Positions 23,122 through 32,900 of a DNA stretch of 64,000 nucleotides are shown here, one piece after another. Every line of letters begins with the position of its first letter. The stretch's first letter is position 1. Both the position numbers and the translations under genes were made by a program. Origin of the DNA: Actinomadura logoneensis (GTDB taxonomy: Bacteria > Actinomycetota > Actinomycetes > Streptosporangiales > Streptosporangiaceae); the NCBI RefSeq assembly GCF_003428695.1, contig NZ_QURH01000338.1, positions 1 through 64,000 of the forward strand, written 5' to 3'. The notes under the pieces are model-generated. The model made no database searches, was not told the DNA's origin, and saw nothing but the letters and a program-made list of their open reading frames with translations.

Positions 23122-25687
23122 CTCCGCCGGCCTCCCGTCCCAGCGCGATGCCGATACCCTCGCCACTCCAGCTCCCACCGTCACGCCAGATCAGCGCAAT
23201 GCCGAAAGCGTCACGAAGGACGTCTGCCGCCCACGGCTGTTCGGGTTCGCGAGGCAGCACGACGAAGCGGTGATCAGCCTGTCCCCCCTCGGCGTACTGG
23301 ACCTCCATGAGTCGAAGGACCGCCTGCCGTATCGCCGGGTAGGCGTGCCCACCCTCGCCGAGCACCTCGTACAGCATCCGTCCAGCCGGCCCTTCGCACA
23401 CGATGTCGGCGGTGGGGGAATCGGTCACCGGAGCGAGGCGCGCCGCGAACAGTGCGGAGACGAGCGAGTACCGGACGCTCTCATGAACGTGGCATTCCCG
23501 TTCCTCGCGGACCGAGCGCTCCAGGTCGTCGAGGAACGCCTGGAAACCGCTCTCGTCCCGGCTCTCCGCACCGGCTGTGGTCATCGGCTCGTCCTCCAAA
23601 GTCGCTTCGGTCGTCGGGTCCAGCTCACGGGGGAGCGGCGAGTGGTGCACGATCGTGAGCGACTGCGTGCACCGGGTGAGCGCGACGTACAGCTCTCCCA
23701 GACCGCCGGGTTCCTGCGATGCGATCGCAGCGGGTTCGACCAGCACGACGTGGTCGAATTCGAGCCCCCGGCATTCATCGGCGCGCAGGACCCGCGCGTC
23801 GTCCGAGCCGATCCCGGTCACGCCATCGGGGACGATCACAGCCACCGAGCGACCGTCACCGGACAGTTCGGCCGCGCGCGAGACAGCCGTTCCGTCCACC
23901 TCGTCCGCCGCGACCCGGAGCACGGTCACGGCCTCTTCGCCACCGGGCCGGACCGATTCCGGGAAGCGGGTGTTCGGAGCGAGTACGCGCGCCAACGGCG
24001 CCGCGAAGTCCATCACTTCCCGGGGCACTCTGTACCCGATGGTGAGCTGCTCCAGGTGCCACCCGTCCACACCGGCGAACACCTGCGAAAGCTCCAGCTG
24101 CTCCAGGTGCCACCCGTCCACACCGGCGAACACCTGCGAAAGCTCCGACCAGTCGTTCCAGCGGTGGAGACCGGACGACTGCGCGAGATCACCGAGAACC
24201 GTCAGGGAACCGGACGGGCACCGACGGGCCAGAGAGCGCGCCTGCATCGGGGTGAGGTCCTGAGCCTCGTCCACGACCAGGTGGCGGTAGCGCGGCGGGC
24301 CGTCGCCGTTCAGCAGATGGCGCAGTTCCTCCAGGCAGATCTGGTCTTCCAGGGACCACGGCTCCTCGGTCATCCGTTCGCGGCGCTCACGCAGAAGCGC
24401 GGCCTGCTCGCCGTCGTCGAGCACCCCGGTGGCGGCGCGACGCAGGAACTCCGCGTCGGTCAGCAGATCACGCAGCACCTGTTCCGCGCTGAGCCTGGGC
24501 CGCACCGAGTTGACGATCCGCTTCACCTGGGGATGACGCTCTATCCGCTTGCGCACGCCGCTGTCGTGACGCCTCGAAGAGGCATCGTGGTAGGCGGCCG
24601 TGAGAGCGTCCACGAGCCGGGTGCCGAAAGCGAGGCGCTGCGCGTTGTACGCCCCGCTCTCCCAGGCGAGGAATTTCTCGAGATCGGCTTGGGGTACAGA
24701 GAGGAACGCCCCCTCGAACACGAAGGCGAACGCCCCGTCCTTGAGATGCCGCGTCAGGGCGCGCGTGCCGCCCTGCTGCTCGATACCCCGCCGCAGAACG
24801 GTCGCCATGCGCGCGGACGACTTCACGAGGCGCGCCGGAAGCGGATCGACCCCCCGAGGTTCGTCCCAGAGACGGTCACGCTCCACCAACGTGACGCCGT
24901 GGGTGCCGAGCCGGGGGAGAACCTCCCGAACGTGCTCCAGGAAGCCCCGATGCGGACCGACGACGAGCATGTCGCCACGCCTGAAGATGTTGTTGTAGAG
25001 CAGCCATGACACCCGGTGCAGCCCTACGGCGGTCTTCCCCGTACCGGGGCCGCCCTGGATGACGAGCACGCCGTTCCGCCGATCGGCCACCAGCATGAGC
25101 TGCTCGCGCTGGATCGTCTCCACGATGTCGCGCATCCGGCCGTCGCGTGCGCGCTCCAGGTCCTCCAGCAGGAAGTCGCGCAGGCGCTCGATGCGCCGGG
25201 CCGGCGGCTCGTCCGCCACCGAGGCCACGGCCTGCCCGTCCTCGCCGGAAGAGCGCGGTACCACCAGCTCGTCGTAGTACTTGCGCACGATGCCGCCCTG
25301 GCAGGCCAGCCGCCTGCGAAGCCGGACCTCGCCGGGCTCGTTCAGCGTCGCGGTCATCCACTGGACGACGCGCGGTGTCTGCCAGGAGGCCACGACCACC
25401 TCGCCGTCCGCGTCGCGGACGAGCCGGCGCCCCCAGAGGCAGGACCGTTCGACGCCGTCCTCGACGAACGCGACGCGTCCGGCCACCAGCGCCTCGTCGC
25501 CGAGATCGTCCTCGAGCTGGAGCTCGGGCGCGACGTCGGGGATGAACGCGGTTCCGGCATGGGCGTCGGTGACGTCCGACGGCGTGCCCAGCTTCTTCCG
25601 AAGCTCCTCGAAATGGCGCGCGCGGCATGCGTACGCATGGTCCACCGCACGCTGTTCCTCCGCGATGACTACGGCACGGTCGGTCAC
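23114..25687 (-). CDS. HelD/UvrD-like SF1 helicase with nuclease-like C-terminal domain
   Basis: A superfamily 1 ATPase resembling HelD (RNA polymerase-recycling) proteins in its N-terminal arm and helicase core. Walker A is QGGPGTGKTAVG (about residue 210), Walker B VVDEAQDLTP (about 467), the Q-containing motif GDLAQSSG, then IGYRVPREV, and motif VI VALTRCTQSL. The family ends soon after motif VI, but this protein continues about 170 residues with a block (ADIVCEG...YEVLGEG...RLMEVQY) shaped like a PD-(D/E)XK nuclease, although the expected lysine after EV is leucine. A perfect 51-bp in-frame duplication inserts 17 residues between motifs III and IV. GTG start at 25687 with GGAG six bases upstream. 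Could act in phage defence or in RNA polymerase rescue. Confidence 0.75.
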   Translation of the reverse strand: MTDRAVVIAEEQRAVDHAYACRARHFEELRKKLGTPSDVTDAHAGTAFIPDVAPELQLEDDLGDEALVAGRVAFVEDGVERSCLWGRRLVRDADGEVVVASWQTPRVVQWMTATLNEPGEVRLRRRLACQGGIVRKYYDELVVPRSSGEDGQAVASVADEPPARRIERLRDFLLEDLERARDGRMRDIVETIQREQLMLVADRRNGVLVIQGGPGTGKTAVGLHRVSWLLYNNIFRRGDMLVVGPHRGFLEHVREVLPRLGTHGVTLVERDRLWDEPRGVDPLPARLVKSSARMATVLRRGIEQQGGTRALTRHLKDGAFAFVFEGAFLSVPQADLEKFLAWESGAYNAQRLAFGTRLVDALTAAYHDASSRRHDSGVRKRIERHPQVKRIVNSVRPRLSAEQVLRDLLTDAEFLRRAATGVLDDGEQAALLRERRERMTEEPWSLEDQICLEELRHLLNGDGPPRYRHLVVDEAQDLTPMQARSLARRCPSGSLTVLGDLAQSSGLHRWNDWSELSQVFAGVDGWHLEQLELSQVFAGVDGWHLEQLTIGYRVPREVMDFAAPLARVLAPNTRFPESVRPGGEEAVTVLRVAADEVDGTAVSRAAELSGDGRSVAVIVPDGVTGIGSDDARVLRADECRGLEFDHVVLVEPAAIASQEPGGLGELYVALTRCTQSLTIVHHSPLPRELDPTTEATLEDEPMTTAGAESRDESGFQAFLDDLERSVREERECHVHESVRYSLVSALFAARLAPVTDSPTADIVCEGPAGRMLYEVLGEGGHAYPAIRQAVLRLMEVQYAEGGQADHRFVVLPREPEQPWAADVLRDAFGIALIWRDGGSWSGEGIGIALGREAGGVE
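24045..24146. repeat. Perfect 51-bp tandem duplication inside the helicase gene
   Basis: 24045-24095 and 24096-24146 are identical. The unit is 17 codons, so the frame is kept and the protein contains the segment ELSQVFAGVDGWHLEQL twice in a row. Perfect identity suggests a recent event. Confidence 0.95.
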
Positions 25688-25782
25688 GCCGGGCTCCTCT
25701 CAGCGAGTGCGCTGGCAGCAGATCGTAAACAGCAGCAGTGACAATCGGCAGGAAGGTGGGTAAATCGTGATCTTGCGGGCTA

Positions 25783-26436
25783 TCAGTGGCCGCCGAGCGG
25801 AACCGTGACGCCCCCGGAGAACATCGAGTCGTGCAGGCGCAGTTCGCGGAACCTGGTCCCGCGGGGAACGTCGTAGACGAGGATGCCCTTCACCGCGTTT
25901 CCGGGATTGATCTCCTCGAAGAGCGATTTGGCCTCTTCTCCCAGGTAGGCGGCCGCTTCGTTGTCCACTTCGAAAATGCGGCCACGAGTGTCGACGAGCG
26001 TCTGGTTGCTGCCGAAGAACGTCTGCGACTTCTTGCCGATGTTGGCGATCTGCAAGTAGACGAACACGTACTGCCCCTGCGCCGACTTGCCGAGGTACTC
26101 GTCGCCGACCCGCTCGACCCCCTTCTTCACCTTCGTGACCGTGAAGGCGAACTTGCCGTCCCGGTACTCGTGCCCGATCCCATTGGTGATGGTGGGTGAG
26201 GGCTTCGGCTGCTTCGTCTCGGCCTTGGTCGCCCTCGAAGCAGCGGTCGACGTCGTGGACGGCTTCTTCTGGGGAGCGCCGGGCGAGCCGCCGGCGCTTC
26301 CGATCAGCGCACCGCACGCGCCCAGCAGCACGAGCAGGCCGAGCGTGCCGCCGGCGGCGATGAGACACCCCTTGCCGGCACCGCCCTTCTTCGGAGCGGG
26401 TCCCTGAACATGGAGGGGAGGCTGGTTCGGATTCAT
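25783..26436 (-). CDS. DUF4352-domain membrane-anchored protein
   Basis: A 217-residue protein with a short Pro/Lys-rich cytoplasmic start, a single hydrophobic segment (about residues 24-48, CLIAAGGTLGLLVLLGACGAL) and a Ser/Thr/Lys-rich linker, followed by an extracytoplasmic immunoglobulin-like DUF4352 domain (FAFTVTKVKKG, FVYLQIANIGKKSQTF, GNAVKGILVYDVPRG). The cysteine at the end of the hydrophobic stretch could be lipidated, but a transmembrane anchor is as likely. The ATG at 26436 has AAGGAG five bases upstream. It follows the RNase H-like gene by 20 bases and precedes the helicase by 95. Function in the island is unknown; such proteins are common in actinomycetes. Confidence 0.8.
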   Translation of the reverse strand: MNPNQPPLHVQGPAPKKGGAGKGCLIAAGGTLGLLVLLGACGALIGSAGGSPGAPQKKPSTTSTAASRATKAETKQPKPSPTITNGIGHEYRDGKFAFTVTKVKKGVERVGDEYLGKSAQGQYVFVYLQIANIGKKSQTFFGSNQTLVDTRGRIFEVDNEAAAYLGEEAKSLFEEINPGNAVKGILVYDVPRGTRFRELRLHDSMFSGGVTVPLGGH

Positions 26437-26456
26437 GATGTCTCCTTGCGAGGGGG

Positions 26457-27320
26457 TCAAGCGGCCAGGGCGTGCGGGTCGTCCTGGTCGTGCCAGGCGG
26501 CCAGGAAGGCCTGGACGAGGCCTTCGGCGCGGGCGACGGCATCGAAGCGCCGCGTCGCCCGACGCCGGGCGATCGACGCCAGCGAGTCGGCGGTCTCGTT
26601 GAGCGGATGGCCCCGATGGGCCTTCACGTGCTCGAACCGCAGGTCGGGGCGTTCGGCCACCCGCTCCGCGAGCCGGACGAGCGCGGCCGGCTCGGTCGCA
26701 GTCGGACGTGCGTCGTAGCCGCACGGCATGGGCGCGGTGCCGGAGCTCTGCCAGCTACGGAGGAACTTCAGGGCGGCCATGCTGTCGACCAGAACGACGT
26801 CCGCGTCGGCGTGCTCAAGGAGCAGCGCCACAGCGTGGAGCTCACCGATCACCACCGGGTCCGCGCCCGCGAGTGGGCGTCCGGAGCCCTTGTGGCCGCG
26901 CATTCCCCAACGGCCGTCGCTGACGACGTAACCGACCCCGGTGACGTTCTTCCACCAGCTCGCGTCCGTGGCGGCGACCAGAGGGAGCGAGGCCCCCGCC
27001 CACTCGGTGAGGCTCCGGTGCACCTCGAGAGGGGGCCGTCGCTTCGGTGGAGCCACCGGACCCTGCGGGCAGTCCGCCAGATGACCGCCGTGCTCGGCGT
27101 AGTACACGGCCTCGCCGATCAGGAGGCCGGCCCACTCCTCGTCTCCGTGCCGGGCGGCTGTGAACGCGAGCCCGAGAGCCTGCCGGACGACCTTGCAGAC
27201 GTGGCACCCGTACGCCCGAGTGGCGCCGGCCCGCACCGACTGAGCCCGGGCGGCGAGCTCCGTGGACAGCGCGCGGAGCTCCTCGTCGAACCGGTGGAGA
27301 GATAAGGGCATGCACGACAT
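26457..27320 (-). CDS. RNase H-fold protein
   Basis: The C-terminal half is a type 1 RNase H fold: first-strand AATDASWW (Asp), GELHAVALLLEHA (Glu), DVVLVDSMAALKFL (Asp) and HVKAHRGHPLNETADSLA (final Asp), giving the DEDD metal-binding set expected for cleavage of RNA in RNA:DNA hybrids. The N-terminal 130 residues hold an HVCK...C-type cysteine pair (GCHVCKVVRQ) and helices I do not recognise. The ATG at 27320 has GGAG eight bases upstream; the longer frame to 27395 does not. It heads a leftward run of four genes (RNase H, DUF4352, helicase, partner) and is divergent from the methylase at 27510. Confidence 0.75.
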   Translation of the reverse strand: MSCMPLSLHRFDEELRALSTELAARAQSVRAGATRAYGCHVCKVVRQALGLAFTAARHGDEEWAGLLIGEAVYYAEHGGHLADCPQGPVAPPKRRPPLEVHRSLTEWAGASLPLVAATDASWWKNVTGVGYVVSDGRWGMRGHKGSGRPLAGADPVVIGELHAVALLLEHADADVVLVDSMAALKFLRSWQSSGTAPMPCGYDARPTATEPAALVRLAERVAERPDLRFEHVKAHRGHPLNETADSLASIARRRATRRFDAVARAEGLVQAFLAAWHDQDDPHALAA

Positions 27321-27418
27321 GGCGTCAGCTCCGTTCACGGGGGGCGCAGAACCTTCCGACGCCCTCATCAAAGCACGAGATGCGCGTGAACACAATCAAC
27401 CAGCAACCGTGAATCAAA

Positions 27419-27441
27419 TCAACCGGTCGGAGATCGGTTGA
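27419..27441. promoter_or_regulatory. Inverted repeat between RNase H-like and methylase genes
   Basis: TCAACCG-N9-CGGTTGA (27419-27441) lies in the divergent intergenic region. A third half-site AATCAACC occurs at 27394-27401. It could be an operator serving both genes; the methylase itself carries an N-terminal helix-turn-helix and is a possible ligand. Confidence 0.45.
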
Positions 27442-27509
27442 GCGCGCTGGTACGTGTAGCGTCGGATCGAAGGCGTCGCTCCGAACGACGACGAGCCGAG
27501 GAGGCACCT

Positions 27510-29483
27510 GTGGCCCAGGACGCAGCAGTCACCGCCGCCGAGATCGCGCGACTGGCCGGTGTCGGGCGTGCCGCCGTCAGTAACTGGCGGAAGCGGCACG
27601 ACGACTTTCCGCAACCGGTCGGTGGCACCGCCACCAGCCCCACGTTCTCCCTCTCGGAGATCCAGGACTGGCTGGGCGCTCAAGGCAAGCTCTCCGGAGC
27701 CACCGCCGACGAGTTCCTCTGGCAGGACCTCCGGAAACTCGCTGACGAGGGGAACCTCGCGGACGTCCTCACCCTCGCGGGTTCCTTCCTGCTCTATCTG
27801 CATCGTGCTCCGGGCGCCTGGGCATCGCTCGAAAAGCTCAGCGATGAGCAACTGGCCCGCGAACTACCCGAGGCGGTCGGCGGCGACTTCGTCTCGCCGA
27901 TCGCGAAGAAGCACGTTCCGATCGTCCGCCGCGTGGCCGAGCTCGCGAGCGAGCGCAGCCCACGCGACACCTTCGAATTCCTCCGCGCCCGTTACCTGGA
28001 CCTGCACAAGCGCCGCGCCTACGAGACGCCGCCGGCCGTGACGTCCCTCGCCACCCGTCTGGCCGGGCCGGGCGTCGAGACCGTCTTCGATCCGGCCTGC
28101 GGCTCGGGCGGTTTCCTCTTGGCGGCTCTGGAGAACGTCCGGCCGACCCGCGTCGTCGGCCAGGACATCGACGCGGACCTGACCCGACTCACCGCCCTCC
28201 GCCTGGCCCTCCGCACCGAGAACGTCGAGATCCGCTCGGGCGACTCCCTCCGCGACGACGCCTTCCCCGAAGTCGAAGCCGACCTGGTCGCGACCGCCCC
28301 GCCCTTCAACGACCGCAACTGGGGATACGACGAGCTCAGCACCGACCTGCGCTGGGAGTACGGCCTCCCGCCCCGAACCGAACCAGAGCTCGCCTGGGTC
28401 CAGCACGCCCTGACGCACACGCGCCCCGGCGGCCTCGCCGTGGTCCTCATGCCGCCCGCCGCGGCGAACCGCCGCGCGGGACGCCGCATCCGTCAGCAAC
28501 TCCTCCGTCGAGGCGCCCTCCGAGCCGTCATCGGCCTACCTCTGGGTGCCGTCCCCAACATGGCCGTCCCCTTGGCCCTGTGGGTGCTCCGCCGCCCCAC
28601 GCCCGGCGAGCGCCCGCCCAGTCAGGTCCTCATGGCCGAAGCGTCGGACGGCTTCGCCGACCGCACGCTGGACGCGTGGCGACGCTTCACCTCCGATCCC
28701 GAGGTCGACCTTGACGAACCCGGTCAGGTCAGGGCCGTGCGGATCATCGACCTCCTGGACGAGGAAGTCGATCTGACGCCCGCCCGCTACATCGCGCAGC
28801 CGACCGGCGCTCTAGCGCTCGACCAGGTCGAGCAGCGCCGCGCCGAAGTACTGGAGCTGCTGCGAGGTCTGCCCGCGCTCATCCCCGAAGTACAGGCCGC
28901 CCCCCAGCTGTCGGACGCGCCACTGATCTCCGTCGCCGACCTGGTGCGCATGGGCCACCTTGCGCTCGTCCATGCGAGCTCGTCGAGCAAACACGACAAC
29001 GAGTCCCTTCCCAACGTCCTCACCGTGGACGACGTGACGCGCAATCGGCAGCCCGTCGCGTCCACTCATCCCACGGCTCCGGACCACGTCGCCCTCCAGG
29101 CCGGTGACGTCGTCGTCCCGGCCGTCATCCGGACACCCGCCGCGATGGTCGTCGAACAGGCGGGCGGAAGCCTGGGCCGCCATCTGCTTCTTCTCCGCCC
29201 GGACCCGAACTTGCTCGATCCGCACTACCTGGCGGGCATTCTGCGCAGCTCGCTGAACATCAGGAACTACACGGCGACGTCCACCAGCTACCGTGTGGAC
29301 ATCCGCCGCGCGGAGATCCCCGTTCCGGCCATCGACGTGCAGCGTGGTCACGGTGAGGACTTCCGCCGGTTGTACGAGTTCTCGACGCGGCTCCGACTGG
29401 CGGCCGACGTCGGCACGGACCTGGCCGCGCTCATCACCGATGGCCTCATCGACTCCATCCTCAAGCCCCGCAGGGCTCGTTGA
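27510..29483 (+). CDS. HTH-fused N6-adenine methylase / specificity protein, variant catalytic motif
   Basis: A 657-residue fusion. Residues 1-60 form a MerR/XRE-like helix-turn-helix (ARLAGVGRAAVSNWRKR). The middle is a type I-style N6 methylase with the SAM-binding motif FDPACGSGGF (about residues 193-202). The last 200 residues resemble one HsdS target-recognition unit (GDVVVPAVIR, LLLLRPDPNLLDPHYLAGILRSS). The catalytic motif IV, normally NPPF, reads APPF (ATAPPFNDRNWG), so methyl transfer may be lost and the protein may only bind DNA. GTG start at 27510 with perfect GGAGG five bases upstream. It precedes drmD by about 500 bases and could modify, sense or regulate the locus. Confidence 0.8.
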   Translation: MAQDAAVTAAEIARLAGVGRAAVSNWRKRHDDFPQPVGGTATSPTFSLSEIQDWLGAQGKLSGATADEFLWQDLRKLADEGNLADVLTLAGSFLLYLHRAPGAWASLEKLSDEQLARELPEAVGGDFVSPIAKKHVPIVRRVAELASERSPRDTFEFLRARYLDLHKRRAYETPPAVTSLATRLAGPGVETVFDPACGSGGFLLAALENVRPTRVVGQDIDADLTRLTALRLALRTENVEIRSGDSLRDDAFPEVEADLVATAPPFNDRNWGYDELSTDLRWEYGLPPRTEPELAWVQHALTHTRPGGLAVVLMPPAAANRRAGRRIRQQLLRRGALRAVIGLPLGAVPNMAVPLALWVLRRPTPGERPPSQVLMAEASDGFADRTLDAWRRFTSDPEVDLDEPGQVRAVRIIDLLDEEVDLTPARYIAQPTGALALDQVEQRRAEVLELLRGLPALIPEVQAAPQLSDAPLISVADLVRMGHLALVHASSSSKHDNESLPNVLTVDDVTRNRQPVASTHPTAPDHVALQAGDVVVPAVIRTPAAMVVEQAGGSLGRHLLLLRPDPNLLDPHYLAGILRSSLNIRNYTATSTSYRVDIRRAEIPVPAIDVQRGHGEDFRRLYEFSTRLRLAADVGTDLAALITDGLIDSILKPRRAR

Positions 29484-29733
29484 CCCGCGGCCAGGGCTGG
29501 CCCGGGGCCACGTCGTACCTTCTGGTCCTCGGGGAGAAGAGGGCCATCGCCTGGGCCCTCAAGACTCAGCGCACGGCCTTTCCGAGGACGTCGCGCGTTG
29601 AGGTGCAGCGGATGATCTCCGGCGCCCGCTTCTCGCGCTGCCGCCCCATGGCGCGGACCTGCTCCGCGCTCGCCTAGACTCCGTCGCCGGCGATCCCGGC
29701 GAGAACATCGACGGCCCTCTCGACCGCGCGTGA
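29480..29733 (+). pseudogene. Decayed short ORF after the methylase gene
   Basis: A TTG at 29480 overlaps the methylase stop (TTGA) and opens a frame whose first 37 codons look genuinely coding (SYLLVLGEKRAIAWALKTQ), then lose resemblance to protein. A different frame at about 29660-29733 again looks coding and ends at TGA 29731. This suggests a small gene broken by frameshifts or deletion. I do not recognise the family. It may instead be chance. Confidence 0.35.
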
Positions 29734-29865
29734 TCCGGCTGTCAACCGTGACGTGCACCCCGGCGTCTAATGATCATGTCGGTTCACCGGACCGGGGCAA
29801 TGCAGAACCGAGTCTGTTGTTAGGCGCACGCGGCATGTGAACGCAATACACAGGCAAATCGCTTG

Positions 29866-29894
29866 TGGACGGCATGGTCATTATGTCCTAGGAT
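29866..29894 (+). promoter_or_regulatory. drmD: Putative drmD promoter
   Basis: A -35 TGGACG (29866-29871) and a -10 TAGGAT (29889-29894) are 17 bases apart, about 100 bases before the drmD start codon. The surrounding 29750-29990 is visibly more A+T-rich than coding DNA and holds no gene. Confidence 0.45.
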
Positions 29895-29993
29895 GCCGGC
29901 AACGGGGTAGAGGTGCTTGCGACCTTCCACCCCGTCACGCCGTGCCCTGTGCTAACAAGTGAACGGCGCCTGTGACTCTGGGTGAGGAGAACC

Positions 29994-32900
29994 GTGGCTT
30001 CGACGGCTACCGACCAAAAGCCTGTCCCCGGCGCGCTCGTGCAGGTGCGCGGCCAGCGCTGGGTGGTCAGCGGTGTGGACGAGCGCGGAACGAGCAGCCT
30101 CGTCACCCTGCAGAGCGTCGAGGACGGCCGGTACGGCGACACCCTGTCGGTCATCTGGGAGGTCGAACCGGGACGTCGGACCCTGCCCAGCGGCTCGCTT
30201 CCCGAGGTCGCGAAAGACCGCTTCGACTCGCCTGAGCGACTGGCGGCCTTCCTGGACGCCGTCCGATGGGGCGCGGTCGCGTCCGCCGACGTCAAGACCC
30301 TCCAGGCGCCGTTCCGCTCCGGTGTGACGATCGAGGACTACCAGCTCGAGCCGGTGGCCCGTGCCATGGACGCGCCTCGCGTGAACCTGCTTCTCGCTGA
30401 CGACGTCGGCCTCGGTAAGACCATCGAGGCGGGCCTGGTGGTCCAGGAACTCCTGCTGCGCCAGCGTGCCCACCGCATCCTCATCGTCTGCCCCGCGGGC
30501 CTGACGGTGAAGTGGCGGGACGAGATGGCCGAGAAGTTCGGCCTGGAGTTCACCGTCATCGACTCCGAGCGTTGTGCCGAAGTCCGCCGTACTCATGGCA
30601 GCGCGGCCAACCCCTTCGAGGTCTACCCGCACGCCATCGTCTCGCTGCCCTGGCTGCGCGGTCCCAAGGCACAGCGGCTGCTCGACGAGGTCCTGCCACC
30701 GGACGGCCCGGCCTATCCCCGCACGTTCGACCTGCTCGTCCTGGACGAGGCGCACCACGTCGCGCCCGCCGCCCCGAAGCAGGTCTACGCGGTGGATTCC
30801 CAGCAGACCAAGCTGATCCGCAAGCTGGCCCCGCACTTCACCCACCGGCTCTTCCTGTCGGCGACGCCGCACAACGGCTACCAGGCCAGCTTCACCGCTC
30901 TGCTGGAGGTCCTGGACGACCAGCGGTTCGCCCGCGGGATGGATCCCGATCCCTCCGCCGTGAAGGAGACCGTGGTTCGGCGTCTCAAGCGCCAGATCGT
31001 CACAGCCGACAACAAGCCTCGCTTCACCCGGCGTGATGCTCGCGAGATCCTCGTGCGGTACCCCGAGGATGAGCTGGAGATCCACGGACTGCTCAAGCAG
31101 TTCGCCGAAACGCGCCGTCGCCGCCTCAAGCAGGTCAAGGGACGCAAGGCCGCCGACCTGGTCACGCTGCTCTTGAAGAAGCGCCTGTTCTCCAGCCCCG
31201 CCGCCTTCGCCCGAACGGTCGGCGTCTACATGGAGACCCTTCAGCACAAGGGCAAGCCCGCTCTCGCCCCTGAGGACGAATGGCTCGACGACTTCCTCGA
31301 CGAAACCGCCACGCTCGACGACGAAGCGCTGGACGAGGCCGAGACCGACGCCCTTGCCCGAACTCAGCCGCTCATCGAGAAGGAGGACGACGAACTCGCC
31401 CTCCTCAAGCGGATGCACGATTGGGCGCTCGCGCACGAAGCCCAGCCCGATGCCAAGGCCAAGGAACTCATCGACTACCTGACGGCGATCTGCAAGCCGG
31501 GCGATGAGTGGACGAACGAGCGCGTCATCGTCTTCACCGAGTACCGCGACACCAAGGACTGGCTCCGTGATCTCCTGCGTTCCCAGGGCTTCGGCGCCGA
31601 CCGGGTAGCCGAGCTGGACGGGAGCATGGGCGCCTCCGAACGCGAGGCGCTCCGGCTGGCGTTCCAGAAGTCGCCCGCGGAGCACCCGGTGCGCGTCCTG
31701 CTGGCCACCGATGCCGCCAGCGAGGGGATCGACCTGCAGAACCACTGCCACAGGCTCGTCAACTACGACATCCCGTTCAACCCCAACAAGCTCGAACAGC
31801 GGATCGGTCGTATCGACCGGTACGGGCAGACCGAGACGCCGGAGATCCGCCACTTCGTCGGCACCGGCTGGGACAAGGCGGTCGACTCCTACGAGGCCGA
31901 TCTGGAGTTCCTGTCCCGGGTGGCCAAGAAGGTCGCGCAGATGGAGGAGGACCTCGGTTCGGTCAACGCCGTCCTCGCGGATGCCGTCCAGCGGCGCCTG
32001 CTCGGCGAGCAGGTGGACGTGGAAGCCGAGACCGCCAGGGCGGCCAAGAAGGACAAGATTCCGGCCGACTCCAACGTGGGAGAACAGGTCCGCAAGCTTC
32101 ACGAGACCGTTCAGGCCACCATCCAGGAACTGCACATCTCGCCGCCGGGCATCAAACGGGTGGTGGACACGGCTCTGGAGTTGGCGCGTCAGCAACCGCT
32201 CAAGGAAGCCGTCGACCCCGATCCCGGGGTGTACGAGGTTCCGATCCTGACCGGCTCGTGGGAACGGGCGTCCGCCGGCCTGCTGGAGAAACTTCCGCCG
32301 GAAGGACGGGAGCCCAGGCAGCTTCCGATCACCTTCGACCAGGCGGTCGCCAAGGGCCGCGACGATCTGGTGCTCGCTCACCTCGGGCACCCGCTGGTCG
32401 CCATGTCGACTCGCCTGCTGCGCGCCGCCGTATCGAACGACAAGATCGATCTCAACCGTGTGACCGCGGTGGTCTACGACGACGATGATCTGGAGAGCAC
32501 GCTCGTCGCCGCCTTCTCCAGGTTCGTGCTCGTCGGTGCGGACGGCGTACGGCTGCACGAGGAAGTCCTGCACGCCGGCGGCTGGGCACCTGAGAACGGA
32601 CGTTTCCGGCGGTGGGAGAACGTCAACCGGTTCGGTGACCTGCTCGACCGGGCCCTCACCCATGGCCACGCGGCGACAGGCCGTATCCACGAGCGCCTCG
32701 CCGCGCGCTTCGACACGCTGCGCCCCGGCCTGGAGAGTGCGATCAGATGGCGCACCGACACCCGCCGCGAATCGCTGGAGCGCCAACTGGCCCAGCGGCA
32801 GGACGCCGAATCCAAGCGGATCATCGCCAACATCGAGCAGTTCTCCGCGGCGCTGCGCGACAAGCTCGCTCAAGGCGACGAGGAGGACACGCTGTTCTCC

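Noticed and set aside
27510-29483. Classical type I restriction-modification locus
   Set aside because: Only a fused methylase/specificity protein is present; there is no HsdR-type translocase-nuclease next to it, and its catalytic motif is altered.
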